64,000 nt of DNA from Seison nebaliae (GCA_023231475.1 JALJEE010002126.1:1-64000); one strand, 5' to 3'. Positions 13,933-26,900 are shown, counted from the first letter of the stretch. Notes: generated by a model not told the origin, from the sequence alone. Program-made: numbers and translations.

Positions 13933-15041
13933 ATCTTCCAAATTTATCCGTTTTTTTTTCTGTCTCTCTTAAATATACTCTTATACTATACTAAATAGCA
14001 GTTCTTTATTTTCCGTTTTGCCTTGCTTATTTGATCTCTGTCAATTATTATTGTTGAATTTGAAGATCAAATTCTGTTGGCAACTTCCAATTCTGCCAAT
14101 TTTGAAGATCAAAAGTATATTGTGAGATGCCAACCACACTTGTTTATTCGATAATACCCACAGATCTCTTTTTCATCCATTTATTATGTCTGTTTATCAT
14201 TTATTTATTATCTGTTTATTATTACCTGTTGTTTCATCTATTTATCATCTGTTTATTATTTATTTATCATCTGTTTATTATATATTTATGATATAATATT
14301 AGGCTAATGGTGATGGTAAGTGATGGGAGAAAGAGTCAAAGGAAAAGTAGAATATGATAATTATCTACATTTCAAAATGTGATTATTCGTTGTCGATTTA
14401 ATTCATTTACTTTCCTTTGATTATTACAATGAATTATAATTTCTTTTATTATTATTTTACAATTTTTTAAGGTTGAGAACTTGAATCGAATAAATTCATT
14501 TTTCTTCTGTTCAGTAAGAAATAAATTTAAATAGATAAATAAAAGTTTTCTGTGTAATATTTATATATTTATGTAATAGGAAAATGGTGGAATAATTGAA
14601 TGTTCATTGAAAAGAAAGTGAGTTGAAAGAAATGGAATATAGTTAATGAGGAATGTGATAGATTTAAAATGATGGTAAGGATGGCAGTGATGATGATGGG
14701 AGATAAATGTGTTTTTCATGTGTCACTATCAAACATGTGGGATTTCCTCGTTTCATACAATTTAGAAATGGAAGCTGTTTAGATGTTTATTATGTTTCAT
14801 TTATTTTGAGATTAAATTCATTTTGAAAATCGTCATAATAAATTGTCGTAGATTATTCTCTAGTTAACCGGAAGGGTAGGAGGAATTTCTTCTATTAAAA
14901 CAAAAATATTGAAGAAACAATTTGAGGATTGATTAATTCGATTTTGTGAGAAGTGGATCAGTGAATTGTATTTGTAAATTTGAAAAGTGATTCCTTCCCT
15001 CATTCATTGATGTCGATGAGGACGAGTGAAATATCTCATCG
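13933..15041. other. Intergenic spacer with TTTATTATCTG repeat
   Basis: About 1.1 kb between the Rab7-like stop and the SLC41 start. It holds a degenerate TTTATTATCTG-type tandem repeat (14165-14290) and a shorter duplicated block around TTGAAGATCAAA near 14062 and 14101. No gene or RNA is recognised; the right half probably contains the promoter and 5' leader of the transporter gene. Confidence 0.6.
14165..14290. repeat. Degenerate ~22-nt tandem repeat
   Basis: Repeated blocks of the form ATCTGTTTATTATTTATTT occur in a row with an approximate 20-24 nt period and substitutions between units. Simple AT-rich minisatellite in the 3' flank of the Rab7-like gene. Confidence 0.6.
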
Positions 15042-17559
15042 ATGTCCTTTCAACAATCACCCGACAAATATTCTCATAATGATGATAATGATGGGAATTT
15101 GTTGATTGATACGATAATTGAGGAAGAGGAGAAGAAGATGCGTCAAAGGAAAATTACTCCAAAAGATGATTATCGTCTAAGTGATGAGGAAGAAGTGATG
15201 GAGAAGAATTCGATTGAAAAGAATGAAAATTTCAATTTTACTCCTCATTCCACCACAACGGATGAAGTTTTCCATCAGCTAAATAAACAAGGTCAGCCGC
15301 TTCGACATCATCATCAATTTCAATTAAATAAAATTTTAACAAACAATTCCACATCGACAAATAATAATGAAATTATTATTGATAAAGAAGAGGAGACAGA
15401 GAAGGGAAGATTGTTGTCCGACTCAATCAACCAGAAAGAGGAAAGAGACTTCTTACATAATCTGCGAAGTGATATTCTTAAAGAGAAGAATGATGAAGAA
15501 TTGACAATTAATAAACATGATAATGAGAAGTGTGGAAAGTTGATCGAATTGGAAGAGGAGGAAGAGGGTGAACAACATGAAGTCTTACAAGAGATGGCAA
15601 TTCGAAAGAAATTGAATGAGAGAACTTACATTCCATCAAAAACTGGAATTTTCTCTCAAACTAATAAAGAAATTGGATCGAATGAATTATTAAGAAAGCA
15701 CCATCATGATAATAACATTAATAACGACGATGCTGATGATGATGATGATAATGATTTAAGTGAATTAATTACATCAACTAATCGAACTAAACCATTTGGA
15801 AGTTGGATGAGAAATAAATTTAGAACAGTCATCGGTCAAAGAAAATATGAAGCAATTCCATTGAATGATATTGATGATAATCGAGAGAATATTCATTTAA
15901 GTCATCGTAATTACGACAAGAGAAATGGCCAATCTAATCATTTATTATTAAATGTTAACGATAATGATGACGACGATGACGATGATGAAATTGTGTTGAT
16001 GAATCGTCTCAACTCCTCTTCTACAATTCACAACAATCTTAAAATGACAACAACAACATCAACGACGAATGAAGAGTCATCGAACGCAAATCGATCGACC
16101 GAACGTTTATTTGACGATCCTGAACGTGAGACAAATGAACGATGGTATTCGAGCGCATTACAAGTTTTCATACCGTTCATCATCGCCGGATTAGGTACCG
16201 TTGGTGCTGGTATCGCATTAGATAATTATCAACATCGTCGAATTTTCACTGAAGTGAGTGAAGTTTTCATTTTGGTGCCAGCACTATTGGGATTAAAAGG
16301 TAATCTAGAAATGACTTTAGCTTCCCGATTGTCGACACAAGCCAATCTTGGACGAATGTCAAATCGGAGCGATTGTATCTCTATCATTTATGGGAATATG
16401 TTCTTGACACAATGTCAAGCATTAGTCATCGGATTATTAGCAGCTATTGTTGCCATCTTTCTCGGATGGTTACGTGATCATCAATTTTCGTTTGCTCATT
16501 CACTTCTCCTCATGTCATCGTCGGCAGTAACAGCTTTATTTGCTGCCATCATTCTAGGGAGTATTATGTGTGGAATTATTTATATTTCTTATCGATTGAA
16601 ATTAAATCCTGATAATATCGCCACACCAATTGCAGCATCATTAGGCGATCTCATCACTTTGACAATTCTCACATTAGTAGCATCAACATTTTATAATATT
16701 CTCTCTCCTCGAAGTAAATTTGAAATGATTTCAAATTCAACACTCTCTCTCAACAATCTTACTGATGTCATGAAAGACGTCGATGTACGTCATGTAACGT
16801 CATCAACGACTACTGGTCTCATTGTCTGTTCTTTATCTGTTATTCTTTCAATTTTCTTCATTCCTTTATGGGCATATCTCTCTTATCGGAATAAATATGT
16901 ACAACGCGTTTTATTTGATGGTTGGACACCGGTTCTTTCCGCTATGGTCATCTCTAGTTTAGGCGGTTTAATTCTTGATACGGCCGTCTCTAAATTTCAT
17001 GGTATCGCCGTTTTCCAACCAGTCATCAATGGAGTTGGAGGAAATTTAGCTGCTGTTCAAGCGTCACGTCTCTCCACTAAACTACATCACGAAGCGACTC
17101 ATCAATCAAACGGGGAAACTGTTCAACCGAAAACTAACGTTTGTGTTAATCCTTTCAAATTTTTCTTCTTCAAAAGTTTCATTATTTTTTCTAATAATTA
17201 ATTAAATTATTTCTAATTTTTCAGATGAAGAATCGAAAATGGCTCGACTACTTTTAGCGATGGTAATTCCTGGTCATTTGATTTTCGTCTATCTAATAGC
17301 TTATGTCAAGGCTGGACACACGAGCATTACATTCAAATTTATTTTAACTTATATTTCAGCCGCGCTCATTCAAGTCATTGTACTTCTCTTCTTAGCGCAT
17401 TGCATCGTTTACCTCGTCTGGAATCGTGGTGGTGATCCTGATAATGTTTCCATTCCATATTTGACGGCATTCGGAGATCTAATCGGCACTAGTTTATTAT
17501 CTCTCACATTTCTCATTCTTTTCAGTATCGGTGATGCTGATTATGATGTTGGAGATTAA
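15042..17559 (+). CDS. SLC41 (MgtE-type) magnesium transporter
   Basis: Two exons, 15042-17142 and 17225-17559, give 811 residues; the 82-nt intron joins in phase 1 so that the frame continues into MARLLLAMVIPGHLIF. SLC41 proteins carry Mg2+ across the plasma membrane and have two MgtE-like membrane halves. Both halves are visible: PALLGLKGNLEMTLASRLST near residue 412 and the matching GVGGNLAAVQASRLSTK near 661. About ten hydrophobic segments lie between residue ~368 and the end, closing with DPDNVSIPYLTAFGDLIGTS, a family hallmark. The first ~365 residues are an unusually long, hydrophilic, acidic N-terminal extension with Asp/Asn runs (around 15735-15770 and 15955-15990 nt). The ATG at 15042 follows stops in frame. 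Paralogue (SLC41A1, A2 or A3) is not assigned. Confidence 0.93.
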
Positions 17560-18169
17560 TTTTCATTCAATCATTTATTAACGAGAAATCTCATTCAATT
17601 TCTTTATCATCAGCAAATCTCATAAAATTCGTCTTTGTTATTTATCTACAGAATTGTATTTTTCTCCTTTCTTTTATTTCTTATTCGAAAAATTTTATTC
17701 GCAATTTTAGGAAAGTTTATCGTAATAAGATATCATCAAACTATCATCATTTATTTATTTTCTTCTAAACGTCCCTTTCCCTCGAGGATAAGCAATCTTT
17801 AATTTATTCATCTAAATAAAAATTTTATTGATCTGTTAATTATGAACAAGAACAAGAACAAATAATAATCAAAACATAGATCGAAGAATCATAAGGAAAA
17901 AAATAGAAATAATTTTTTTTTGCATTTCAAATAATTCTTTCCTCCTGGTAATTATTCTCGTCTGTTCTGATGACATTGATTCATAATAATTATGTAATAG
18001 ACGATTAATGATACGTGTAAAGTAGTTAGAAGTTAGTGGCAAGAAGACGGATCACATATATTTAGGTTCGAAGAGAATAACATTTCCGACTAGTCAACAT
18101 TATTTTATTTCCTGTCAGTTAACATTTAAAAAAAAAAAACAATAAGAATTATTCAAAATAAAACTGGTC
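17560..18169. other. Intergenic spacer, SLC41 to LOXL
   Basis: 610 bp of AT-rich sequence. It should contain the SLC41 3' UTR (an AATAAA lies at about 17815) and the promoter of the LOXL gene. No further gene is seen. Confidence 0.6.
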
Positions 18170-20124
18170 ATGAATTGTGGAATGATTTTCAATTTGAAAA
18201 TTTTCATTCTTCTTTTTCACATATTCTGCTGGTTGGATTGCGCGAAAAATAAAACATCATCGATCAGTATTCGTCGATCGAAATTTGGAAATTCGTTGAA
18301 GAAGATATTGACGAGTGCGACGGAGAACTCCTTGAGATTAGTGGACGGAGTGACTGAATATGAAGGGAATGTGGAAGTTAAATTGTGAAAGTTTTGAAAA
18401 AATGTTTCATTAGATTCCATCTCCAGATATTCCATGATAGTGAATGGCGTTATATTTGTGATGATAATTGGTCGTTCGTTGAAGCGCGAGTAGTTTGTCG
18501 ACATTTGGGATTTGTGGATGCTTTAGCTGCCACCGAATATAATCAATTTAAGAGTGGAGATTCGAGTTCGTTTCACTAAATAATCACATCCTAATTCCTC
18601 TCATTCTAATTCCATCTCTCAGACATCTATTGGTTAGATAATGTGTTATGTAATGGTTATGAACCGTCATTGAATGAATGTCAACATGCTGAATGGGGAA
18701 AGCACGACTGTCAATATAACGAGATGGCGGGTGTTATTTGTAATCCGAAGAAGAGTAGTACAATATTTAATCGAACAGATGAGAAATATGTGGATATCGA
18801 ACAATTGAATAAAGTTTCATTAAATTTCTGTTTTATATTTATCATCAAATCTTTTAAAATTTTATCATAATCATCATAATACAAACCGTTTTTATTAGAT
18901 GCCGTTCGATCAATTGAGTGAGTTATATATTTATGGAGGAACGACAAAGAATGAAGGAGCAGTTCACATCAAATTGAAAAAGAAGGAGAAGGAAATCGCT
19001 CTCATCTGTTCGGATGGATGGTCAATGAAAGAAGCACAAGTCACTTGCAGATCATTAGGAATCGGTTATGGATATTATGCAGTGGTTGTTCGGCCTTTTC
19101 TTTCTCCTTTATTTAAAATAGATATTTAAAAATTTTTCTAATAGACTCAATCATATAACGTACAAACATATCATATGAGTGTGAGTGGTGTTGAATGTAC
19201 AGGATATGAGAAACATTTGAAAGAATGTAAAATCGATAAAGAGATGCATTGTAGTGGGACACATATGATCGCCGGAGTGATTTGTGCGAAAGGTTTCTTC
19301 TATTCAATATTTTCATATAAAATTATACAATTCTCCTTATTTTCAGTATTACCCGATCTAGTACCAGATTTAGAAGTCTTCCGCAAATCTGTACAAATCG
19401 AAGATAAACATATGTATTATCTACAATGTGCGATGGAAGAGAATTGTCTGGCACCAACGGCATATGAAATTCAATTGAGATCGAAAAGTTGAAAATGTTT
19501 CTTTATCTCATTTGAAATCTCCTTCCTAATAGATTGGCATCATCGCAAAAGACGATTATTGAGATTCTCAGGAAGTGTTTGGAATCGAGGAACGTCCAGT
19601 TTCCGTCCATTGGCAGCGAAGAGCGATTGGGAATGGCATAAATGTCATATGTTAATCAATTGTTTTTACTTCAATTTTAAATTTGTTTATTTACTAAAAT
19701 AATTATTGTCTTCAACTAAACATTGGAGATTAGGCATTGGCATAGTATGAATGTATTCGCTGCGTACGATATCATTTATCGAGGAAAAACGATTGCTTTG
19801 GGACACAAAGCATCCTTCTGTTTAGAAGACACGAAATGTGCGAGTGGTGTCGAACGGAGATTCGCATGTGCTAATGGTGGCGATCAAGGAATCGCCATTA
19901 ATTGCACGGACATTTATTTGTATGATATCGATTGTCAATGGATCGATATTACTGATATTCCATCAGGAACGTTCCAATTACGAATGAGAATAAATCCTGA
20001 ATGGAAAGTTGCCGAATTGGATTATAGTAACAATGGAATAATTTGTACAATTCATTATAAGAAATCGATGCAAACTGGATATAAATTAATGCCGAAGAAT
20101 TGCACATACATTCCACTACCGTAA
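18170..20124 (+). CDS. Lysyl oxidase-like amine oxidase with two SRCR domains
   Basis: Eight exons: 18170-18376, 18427-18565, 18623-18813, 18899-19084, 19145-19292, 19347-19487, 19533-19650, 19734-20124 (506 residues). Secreted copper amine oxidase that oxidises peptidyl lysine in extracellular matrix to cross-link it. A signal peptide (residues 1-24) precedes SRCR domain 1 (about 55-155, starting LRLVDG) and SRCR domain 2 (about 185-290), then the catalytic domain (about 291-506). The copper site WEWHKCHMHWHSM is intact (His376, His378, His380), and both precursors of the lysyl tyrosylquinone cofactor are present: Lys402 in LGHKASFCLED and Tyr474 in ELDYSNN. Vertebrate LOXL2-4 have four SRCR domains; two is the usual arthropod-like form. 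It runs tail-to-tail into the zinc transporter gene. Confidence 0.95.
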
Positions 20125-20370
20125 CGATGGAATTAAAACCATAAGACATTTTCTCATTCTTTCATTCCACTTGATTATTTCTCAGATTAGTATTCGAAAT
20201 AATTTCCACTGGTTCTTTTCCTAAAATTTTTTATGTAAATTGATAGACAACGAACGAATTGAGAGAGATGTGATTGATATTTGGACGATATTTTAATTTA
20301 TTTTCATCATTTTGGCGGAATATGGAAACGTCAAAAATAAAATAACTTAAATAATTTTCCTTTTTTAAAA
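20125..20370. terminator. Overlapping 3' ends of LOXL (+) and ZnT (-)
   Basis: Only 246 bp separate the two stop codons. The best plus-strand poly(A) signal is AATAAA at 20336-20341, while the minus-strand gene has AATAAA (TTTATT on +) at 20297-20302. Each signal lies beyond the other, so mature 3' UTRs would overlap in antisense. Confidence 0.5.
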
Positions 20371-21873
20371 TTAGGAGGCTAATCGACATTGTTCACAATG
20401 TACCATCTGCTCCTGGAATCTTTCAATTTGGAAGCAAGTGTAACTTACATCATATTTCTGAGAAATTATATTTTCGCATTCTCTCAATAATTCCTCGTCA
20501 CTTTTCATATCGTCTTCATCTGATGATGAATTGAATGAGATTAATTCGTAAAAGTAAAGCTAAACCTCGAGCTACATGTGCAGAAATTGCATGACGATCC
20601 ATCGTCAATGACCAGATAGAGAGTGAGTGTACATGACGCACTTGAGGAATGTCCTTCAATAATTTCAGTACATCATCATAAGAGATCTCTAATGGACATC
20701 CTTCCATTAGAACTCGGATGATATCTTTGAGGATTTTTAATGTCGTTATAAGAACCAAAACAGAAAATATGTAGGTCGTAATTGGATCGATAATTTTAAG
20801 TGACGGCTAAAAAATGGGATACATTAATTAGAAGATAAAAAATAATTTTCAAAACTTTATAATAGATGATTAATGCGGCGATGAATACTCCTACACTTTG
20901 AATGACATCCCCAATCAAATGGATAGTCGCCGCTCGAATATTGATATTCTCCTCAACTTGGTTGTCATAATACTCTGAATTACTATCCATAATCACTTTG
21001 GAATCCTCTAATAAATTTTCATCGTTTCTCGTTCCATATCGATTGACAGACGTAAACGTTTCATTATCTAACATTCTTTCCATTTTACCCTTTTTCTCTT
21101 GTTGATATGAGACGGAATAAGCAGAAGCATAATTCATGTTGAGTGAAACTTCTAATGGATTGGCTGTGATTAATGGATTTCTTTCGGAATGTGATCGATG
21201 GAAAGATTGAATTCTTCTCCTATTAGCCACCTCGGCATTTTGGTATGGTTGTTTCGTCTTTTTCTTTGGTTTCTTTTTCCGACTATTCGGACAACACCAC
21301 CAGAAACAATTGAATAACTCGTAATTCAATACGACCATCATTCTAAGAAATGAAAATTTGAAAATTAATTGGAGAGATCACGAAGAACATGATATTGGAA
21401 GCGATGGCAAATCCTGATGTAATAATCATTATATCTGCTTCAATCTCGAATTCTTGATTGATAATTCTCATCGTTGCCAAATAAACGAGAACTCCGGTTA
21501 TTATCCAAATTAGAAAAATACTAAAAAGTGCTCCAATCACCTCTATCGTCAAAGTAGATGAAAAGAGATCGAACGAAATAGATAATAAACCTGTACGATA
21601 ATAACCGAAATTTATCTTTTTTGTTGCTTTCTTCTCACCGTATATAATGGCAACTATTGAAATAATATATCCTAAAACGTCTGTTCCTAAATGTGCAGCA
21701 TCTGTCATTACGGCGACACTATTTGATATTGTTCCACCCACCACCTCGATCGTCATTAATGCCAGACATACAAGGAGAACAATAAATAAACGACGTTTAG
21801 ATTTGGAACGTGAATAATCATCTTCATCATTGATATCATGGCAATGTGGCATCACTGTGTCCGACTGATCCAT
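20371..21873 (-). CDS. SLC30 (ZnT2/3/8-like) vesicular zinc transporter
   Basis: Five exons on the minus strand: 21873-21591, 21542-21389, 21342-20856, 20806-20566, 20519-20371 (437 residues). CDF-family Zn2+/H+ antiporter that loads zinc into vesicles. The intramembrane zinc site is complete: DAAHLGTD in TM2 (His61, Asp65) and HLIGD in TM5 (near 287-291). FGYYRTEVIGALFS, GVLVYLA and LKILKDI..LMEGCP are family landmarks, and the cytosolic domain ends CEQCRLAS, comparable with the Cys pair at the end of ZnT2/3/8. The TM4-TM5 loop, His-rich in most members, is long (about 130 residues), basic at first (RKKKPKKKTKQ) and poor in His. The start is the first ATG; a second ATG lies 7 codons later. 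Introns are 46-49 nt, and the second uses donor GTTCTT. Confidence 0.93.
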
Positions 21874-22529
21874 TTCAATCAATAATGCAATTAGTTCAAG
21901 AACCGAATAAGAATGTTTATATTTTTTTTTAAATAAACGTCTAACAATTGAGGAAGAGAATTTGAAGAATTCACATTTATGAGATCACTCGTCTATTTAC
22001 TTAATATTTCGTCTACTAATGGAATTTAGACTTATCCGTCAAAACAAGAAAATGTTTGTCTGAATGAATCAACTTAGGAAATGTAACCCGATTTCATGAA
22101 CCATTGAGATACAAAGACAAACAATGAAACATTGATGAATTCCTTTGACGCTTTCATGAATTAGAAATAAGATTTATTCGATTGATAATTATCTTTAATT
22201 TTTCAAATTTTATTATGAGAAATTTACTTTAATTTACTTAAATTGAATTATGGAAAACGGTCAAATTGGAATTTATGTAAAATTCTTTCATCCATTACGG
22301 GTAAATTGTAATTGAGAAGAATTGGAATATAATTTTAAAATATTGCTTTTTTTTTGGTTGGGTAAAAAAGTGGAACAAATTGAAAAACGAAATAAGATAA
22401 TTAAGAAGGAATATAAATGAATGAATGGAATTGGAAGAGAGAATGTTCTTTTCCTTAACGAAAAATTAAAATTAATTTTTGTTTATTTCACTTTTTCTTT
22501 CTTTCTATTATTAGCACGAACAAGAAGAG
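21874..22529. promoter_or_regulatory. Divergent promoter interval, ZnT (-) and alpha-tubulin (+)
   Basis: 656 bp between the start codons of two genes pointing away from each other, so both promoters must lie here or nearby. A TATAAA-like AATATAAATG is at about 22410. A pyrimidine tract ending TATTATTAG at 22513 before the tubulin ATG resembles a splice acceptor and may end a 5' UTR intron. No motif is certain. Confidence 0.4.
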
Positions 22530-23927
22530 ATGCGTGAATGCTTATCGATTCATGTGGGACAATGTGGAGTGCAAGTGGGAAACGCATGTTGGGAACTATA
22601 TTGTATGGAACATGGAATTCAACCTGACGGTACTATGAATGAAAATGAGAAGACAGTCGATTCTTCTTTTAGCACATTCTTTTCAGAAACGGCTCAACGC
22701 AAATATGTTCCCAGATCATTGATCGTCGATTTGGAAGCGACAGTTATCGACGAGATTCGAAACGGCACATATCGTCAACTATTCAATCCGAGTTATCTTC
22801 TCAATTCGATTGATGATGCTGCTAATAACTTCGCTCGCGGTCACTATACGAACGGAAAGGACATGCTGCCCAGTAGTATGGAACGATTACGACGTTTACA
22901 CGAACAAGCTGATAATTGTTGTGGTTCGTTTCTATTCCATTCGTTCGGTGGTGGTACCGGTTCCGGCTTTTCAGCACTTTTACTCCAAAATCTGAAAGAA
23001 TTATATCCAAAAGAAGCGAATGTTCAACTTTCAGTTTATCCATCTCCCACTGTCTCAACGGCCGTCGTGGAACCATATAACGCCGTCTTGAATACTCATT
23101 CGACGATCGAACATGCCGATTGTGCGTTTTCGGTAGATAATGAAGCAATTTACAGAATTTGTCGAAAAGAACTCCAAACTAAACGTCCCACTTTTACCAA
23201 CATAAATCGTATTTTAGCTCAAGTTGTCAGTTGTATCACTGCTCCTTTAAGATTCGATGGGTCGAACAATGTCGACTTAAACGAATTCCAAACTAATCTT
23301 GTTCCATATGCACGTATCCATTTCCCTCTAGTCTGTTATGCGCCATGCGTCTCTAGCGAATATGCACAACACGAAACTTTGACCACGTCACAAATCACCA
23401 AATTCTGTTTTTCCAATGATAATCAGATGTTAGCATGTGATCCGTTAGAAGGACGATATATGGCTTGTTGTCTTCTCTATCGCGGTGACGTCTCCCCAAA
23501 AGATGTCAATCAAGTCATCAACCAAATAAAGAATCAACGAAATATCCGTTTCGTGGATTGGTGTCCAACTGGTTTCAAAATCGGTTTAAATTATCAGCCA
23601 CCAACCGCCATTCCTGGTGGCGATCTAGCGAAAGTTCAACGAGCTGTTTGTATGTTGGCAAATTCGACGTCGGTAGGTGAATCGTGGAAACGAATTGATT
23701 CAAAATTCGATTTAATGTATCAAAGACGTGCATATATCCATTGGTATATTGGCGAGGGAATGGAGGAAGGCGAATTCAATGAAGCCAGAGAAGACTTAGC
23801 AGCATTGGAACGTGATTATGAAGAAGTAGCGAAAGATACGGTAGCGGAGAATACATCCAAACGAAAAAAGGAAGAAGAAGATGAATTACAAGATGAATTA
23901 GGTCTCATGGGAAGAGAAGAGGATTAG
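22530..23927 (+). CDS. Divergent alpha-tubulin, intronless
   Basis: Single exon, 465 residues, aligned along its whole length with alpha-tubulin ([19 protein letters not shown] start, GTP-binding [13 protein letters not shown], catalytic Glu in [47 protein letters not shown]). It polymerises with beta-tubulin into microtubules. It is clearly not the housekeeping type: the loop around Lys40 is two residues shorter and reads [10 protein letters not shown], position 12 is Cys instead of Ala, the 110-145 region is strongly changed, and the tail is longer, Lys/Glu mixed and ends REED with no terminal Tyr, so the detyrosination cycle cannot act. A tissue-restricted (for example germline) isotype or retrogene is inferred. 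It ends 59 bp from the stop of the opposite-strand strumpellin gene. Confidence 0.95.
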   Translation: MRECLSIHVGQCGVQVGNACWELYCMEHGIQPDGTMNENEKTVDSSFSTFFSETAQRKYVPRSLIVDLEATVIDEIRNGTYRQLFNPSYLLNSIDDAANNFARGHYTNGKDMLPSSMERLRRLHEQADNCCGSFLFHSFGGGTGSGFSALLLQNLKELYPKEANVQLSVYPSPTVSTAVVEPYNAVLNTHSTIEHADCAFSVDNEAIYRICRKELQTKRPTFTNINRILAQVVSCITAPLRFDGSNNVDLNEFQTNLVPYARIHFPLVCYAPCVSSEYAQHETLTTSQITKFCFSNDNQMLACDPLEGRYMACCLLYRGDVSPKDVNQVINQIKNQRNIRFVDWCPTGFKIGLNYQPPTAIPGGDLAKVQRAVCMLANSTSVGESWKRIDSKFDLMYQRRAYIHWYIGEGMEEGEFNEAREDLAALERDYEEVAKDTVAENTSKRKKEEEDELQDELGLMGREED

Positions 23928-23986
23928 TCAAATCGAATTTTATTTCAAAACATTTTTAAAAAATCTCACAATAATAATCGTTCAGT
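23928..23986. terminator. Overlapping 3' ends of alpha-tubulin (+) and WASHC5 (-)
   Basis: The stop codons are 59 bp apart. A minus-strand AATAAA (TTTATT at 23939-23944) sits 12 bp past the tubulin stop, and a plus-strand ATTAAA at 23994-23999 lies inside the last codons of the strumpellin gene. Transcripts are therefore expected to overlap in antisense. Confidence 0.55.
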
Positions 23987-26900
23987 CTAATGAATTAAAA
24001 TATTTTCTCTCTCATAATTCGACAAAGTATATGGTAAATTGATGTTGATGAAATGCTCTTCCAACAAATCCATGAATCGATGCAACGTATCGATATAACT
24101 CGATTGAATCTGATGGAATTGTTGATGGATTATATAGAAATTGATCATTTCTCTCAATTGGCAAATGATATTGTTCGGATATTGAGATAGCCACGTGCCA
24201 ATACCCAACGTGAACACCAACAAATCTTTATTATCTCCATTCTTATTCGATCGATTAATGAAAACATCTGAATGGAACGATAAGGAAAAAATTCATAAAA
24301 ATAATTCCGTTTAAACGAAAATGAATGTAACTTGAATTTTTATGATGGATATATGATTTTAAATGTAACGTAATGATTGAGAAGGCGATAGAAGAAATAT
24401 GTGGAATGTATCCTAATCGAGCATAGATGGTTGTGAGGACATTCGTCTCTCCAATGTTGTCCAAATAATCTCCAATCTCAACAGCAATCGCATTGTCGTT
24501 GTAGAAGAGTTGTTGCTTATTCATTAACTTTTCTTTCCCATTGACCGATATCTCTGACTTCTCCAACATTTCCATTATCATCGATCTAAAAAAATTTCCA
24601 TCAAAAAATAAAGTTTAATGGAAATGAAACTTATTGAAATTTTTTATCGTTCGAGTGATATTCGGATTAGATGTTACGGCAACTTTCCTTAACTGATGGG
24701 CGAATTGTAAACGAATCAATTGAACTTGTCCGATATGTGTGAGATGTTGGAGGATGTCGAAGAGAATTAATCGGAAATTTATATGAAGAATTTGTAGTGA
24801 TTTATTAATTTTCTCTTGACATTCGTCGATCACGTCGAATTTAATCGATATCATATCCACATTTTTCAACGTGGGTAATATTGGATGGAAAGTATTTGAG
24901 AATTTCGAACGGATCACACACTTCTCACATCGATTGAGTGCTTCAATGAAATTCTTTGCGAAATTCATTTTGTTCTTGTCGACAACTTTCTGTTGATTTA
25001 ATTGAACACTGTGAGGATTGGACGATTGAATCGAATCGTCATTCAATTGTAAATAATCGCTTAATATAGCGGCAATATGACGAAGTTGGAAAGTGCATTT
25101 CCTTCCTAAAATATCATCTAACGATCGTATACCGAAGGAAGAAATGGCGGAATGTAATTGATCGAAATGTTTCGAAATACAAGAACGATCCTTCAACTTC
25201 AAATTATACCAGGCGTTCTGTTGAGGTAGATAGACGTTGAATTTGGGATTGGTACATGAAATCAATTCATTCAACAACTTATCTAAACATGTATCATCCG
25301 AATCAGAAGTTGATGGAATTGGTAGTCCGATTTTCTGATATGAACTGATGTCCAATGAATTGTTGATAACAGAAGATGAATATTTCCTGAACGATTGTTC
25401 CCCTAAGAATGAGAGAAGTTTGGAGAATTCATCATTGAATAATTGAAGACCACTAATATTGATATAATCTTGGACGTATTCGAATACTTGACGAACGGCA
25501 TTAATTTCCGTAGATAATTCAACGAGAACCATCGAATTTAATTGATATGATTTCTTCGGAAATTTAATTAATCGATTTAAAATTTCATATAAACGCAATA
25601 ATAATTCTTTACGAATACCATCCTCTAATAATTTCTTCGGATCTAATTGTTCCACTCCGACCACCGTACTTTTCATGTTGAGAATTCCTTCAGTTAACAA
25701 AGAAATTCGATTGGTCTCTTGAGAGATTTTCTGTCGAACAATTAATTGAGAATAATTATCGATATGTTCCTTCTCCAATCTCGTCGGTAATTCGATCATG
25801 GACTTCAGTGATAAATTGATGATCATTTTGAGACGATCGAAAATCTTTCCTGGAATTATTTGAAGAATCTCCTTCACTAATTTCACTAATTCGTTTGTGT
25901 AGTGATTGGAGACACTCCAAAGATCGGGACTATTCGATTGACAGATACGGACGAGTGGCTGATCTAATGCGATGGATAATTTGAGGAATAAAGCTCGTAA
26001 TTTTATGACGAAAGTTGTATCGGTGGCGATCGATTGTTGTAGAGAAGTGACATATTTCTCCATTAATCGCCAAGCATATGACATATCAGCGACACATTGA
26101 AGATGAACGATCGAATCTTCTTTCAAATTCAACAAACGACTCATTTTCTTTAATTGATGTCGAGTGTCTTCAAGAAATTGTTTCACTTGTAAATTCGTTT
26201 CTAAATCATGATACGACATCACTTCATCTAATGCATCGATCAATGCGGAAATATTTCGTCCAGTTACCGTTCGATTAATTCGAGAAAGTTGGTGGATTCG
26301 TTCAGACATCTTACGGAACCACTGCTCCAAATGTGCATTCGGCGCAATTCGAGTAAGTGCTTTCTTACCTGAAAACACATCTGCCAATTCCACCAGTCTT
26401 TCCTCACATTCCTTCTGAAGATGTTCCCATTCGTTTGACGATTTGGTGAGAAGACGATTAAATAATTCACCAAACCGATTCTCTAATTCGGCTGTGTTTA
26501 ATAAGAATTCTAATAATTTATTGGGATTTGAAAATTGTCCAATTTTCATGAGACTTTCACGAATTATTCGACATTTCTTATTATTCTCCATGAGACATGT
26601 CGAAGGATTTGTATGGAGAATAATCCATCGGATCGTTACATTACAGTCACGTAACAATCGAATTATTTGTGACGGTTTATTCAATGCCACTTCCTCATTC
26701 ATTACTCCTTCTTTCAAATATTGTTTTATTGAAACTGATAATTCATTCAATTTATCATGTTGTTCTTTTGATTTCAATTCAATACTATTCATATCAATAT
26801 TACGATTCAATGCTGAATAAGCAGCACGGAAATCATGCCACAAATCAAAGAGATTTATGGTCAATCCCATAAAAAGAGAGATCGTCCAATTTCCCAAGAA

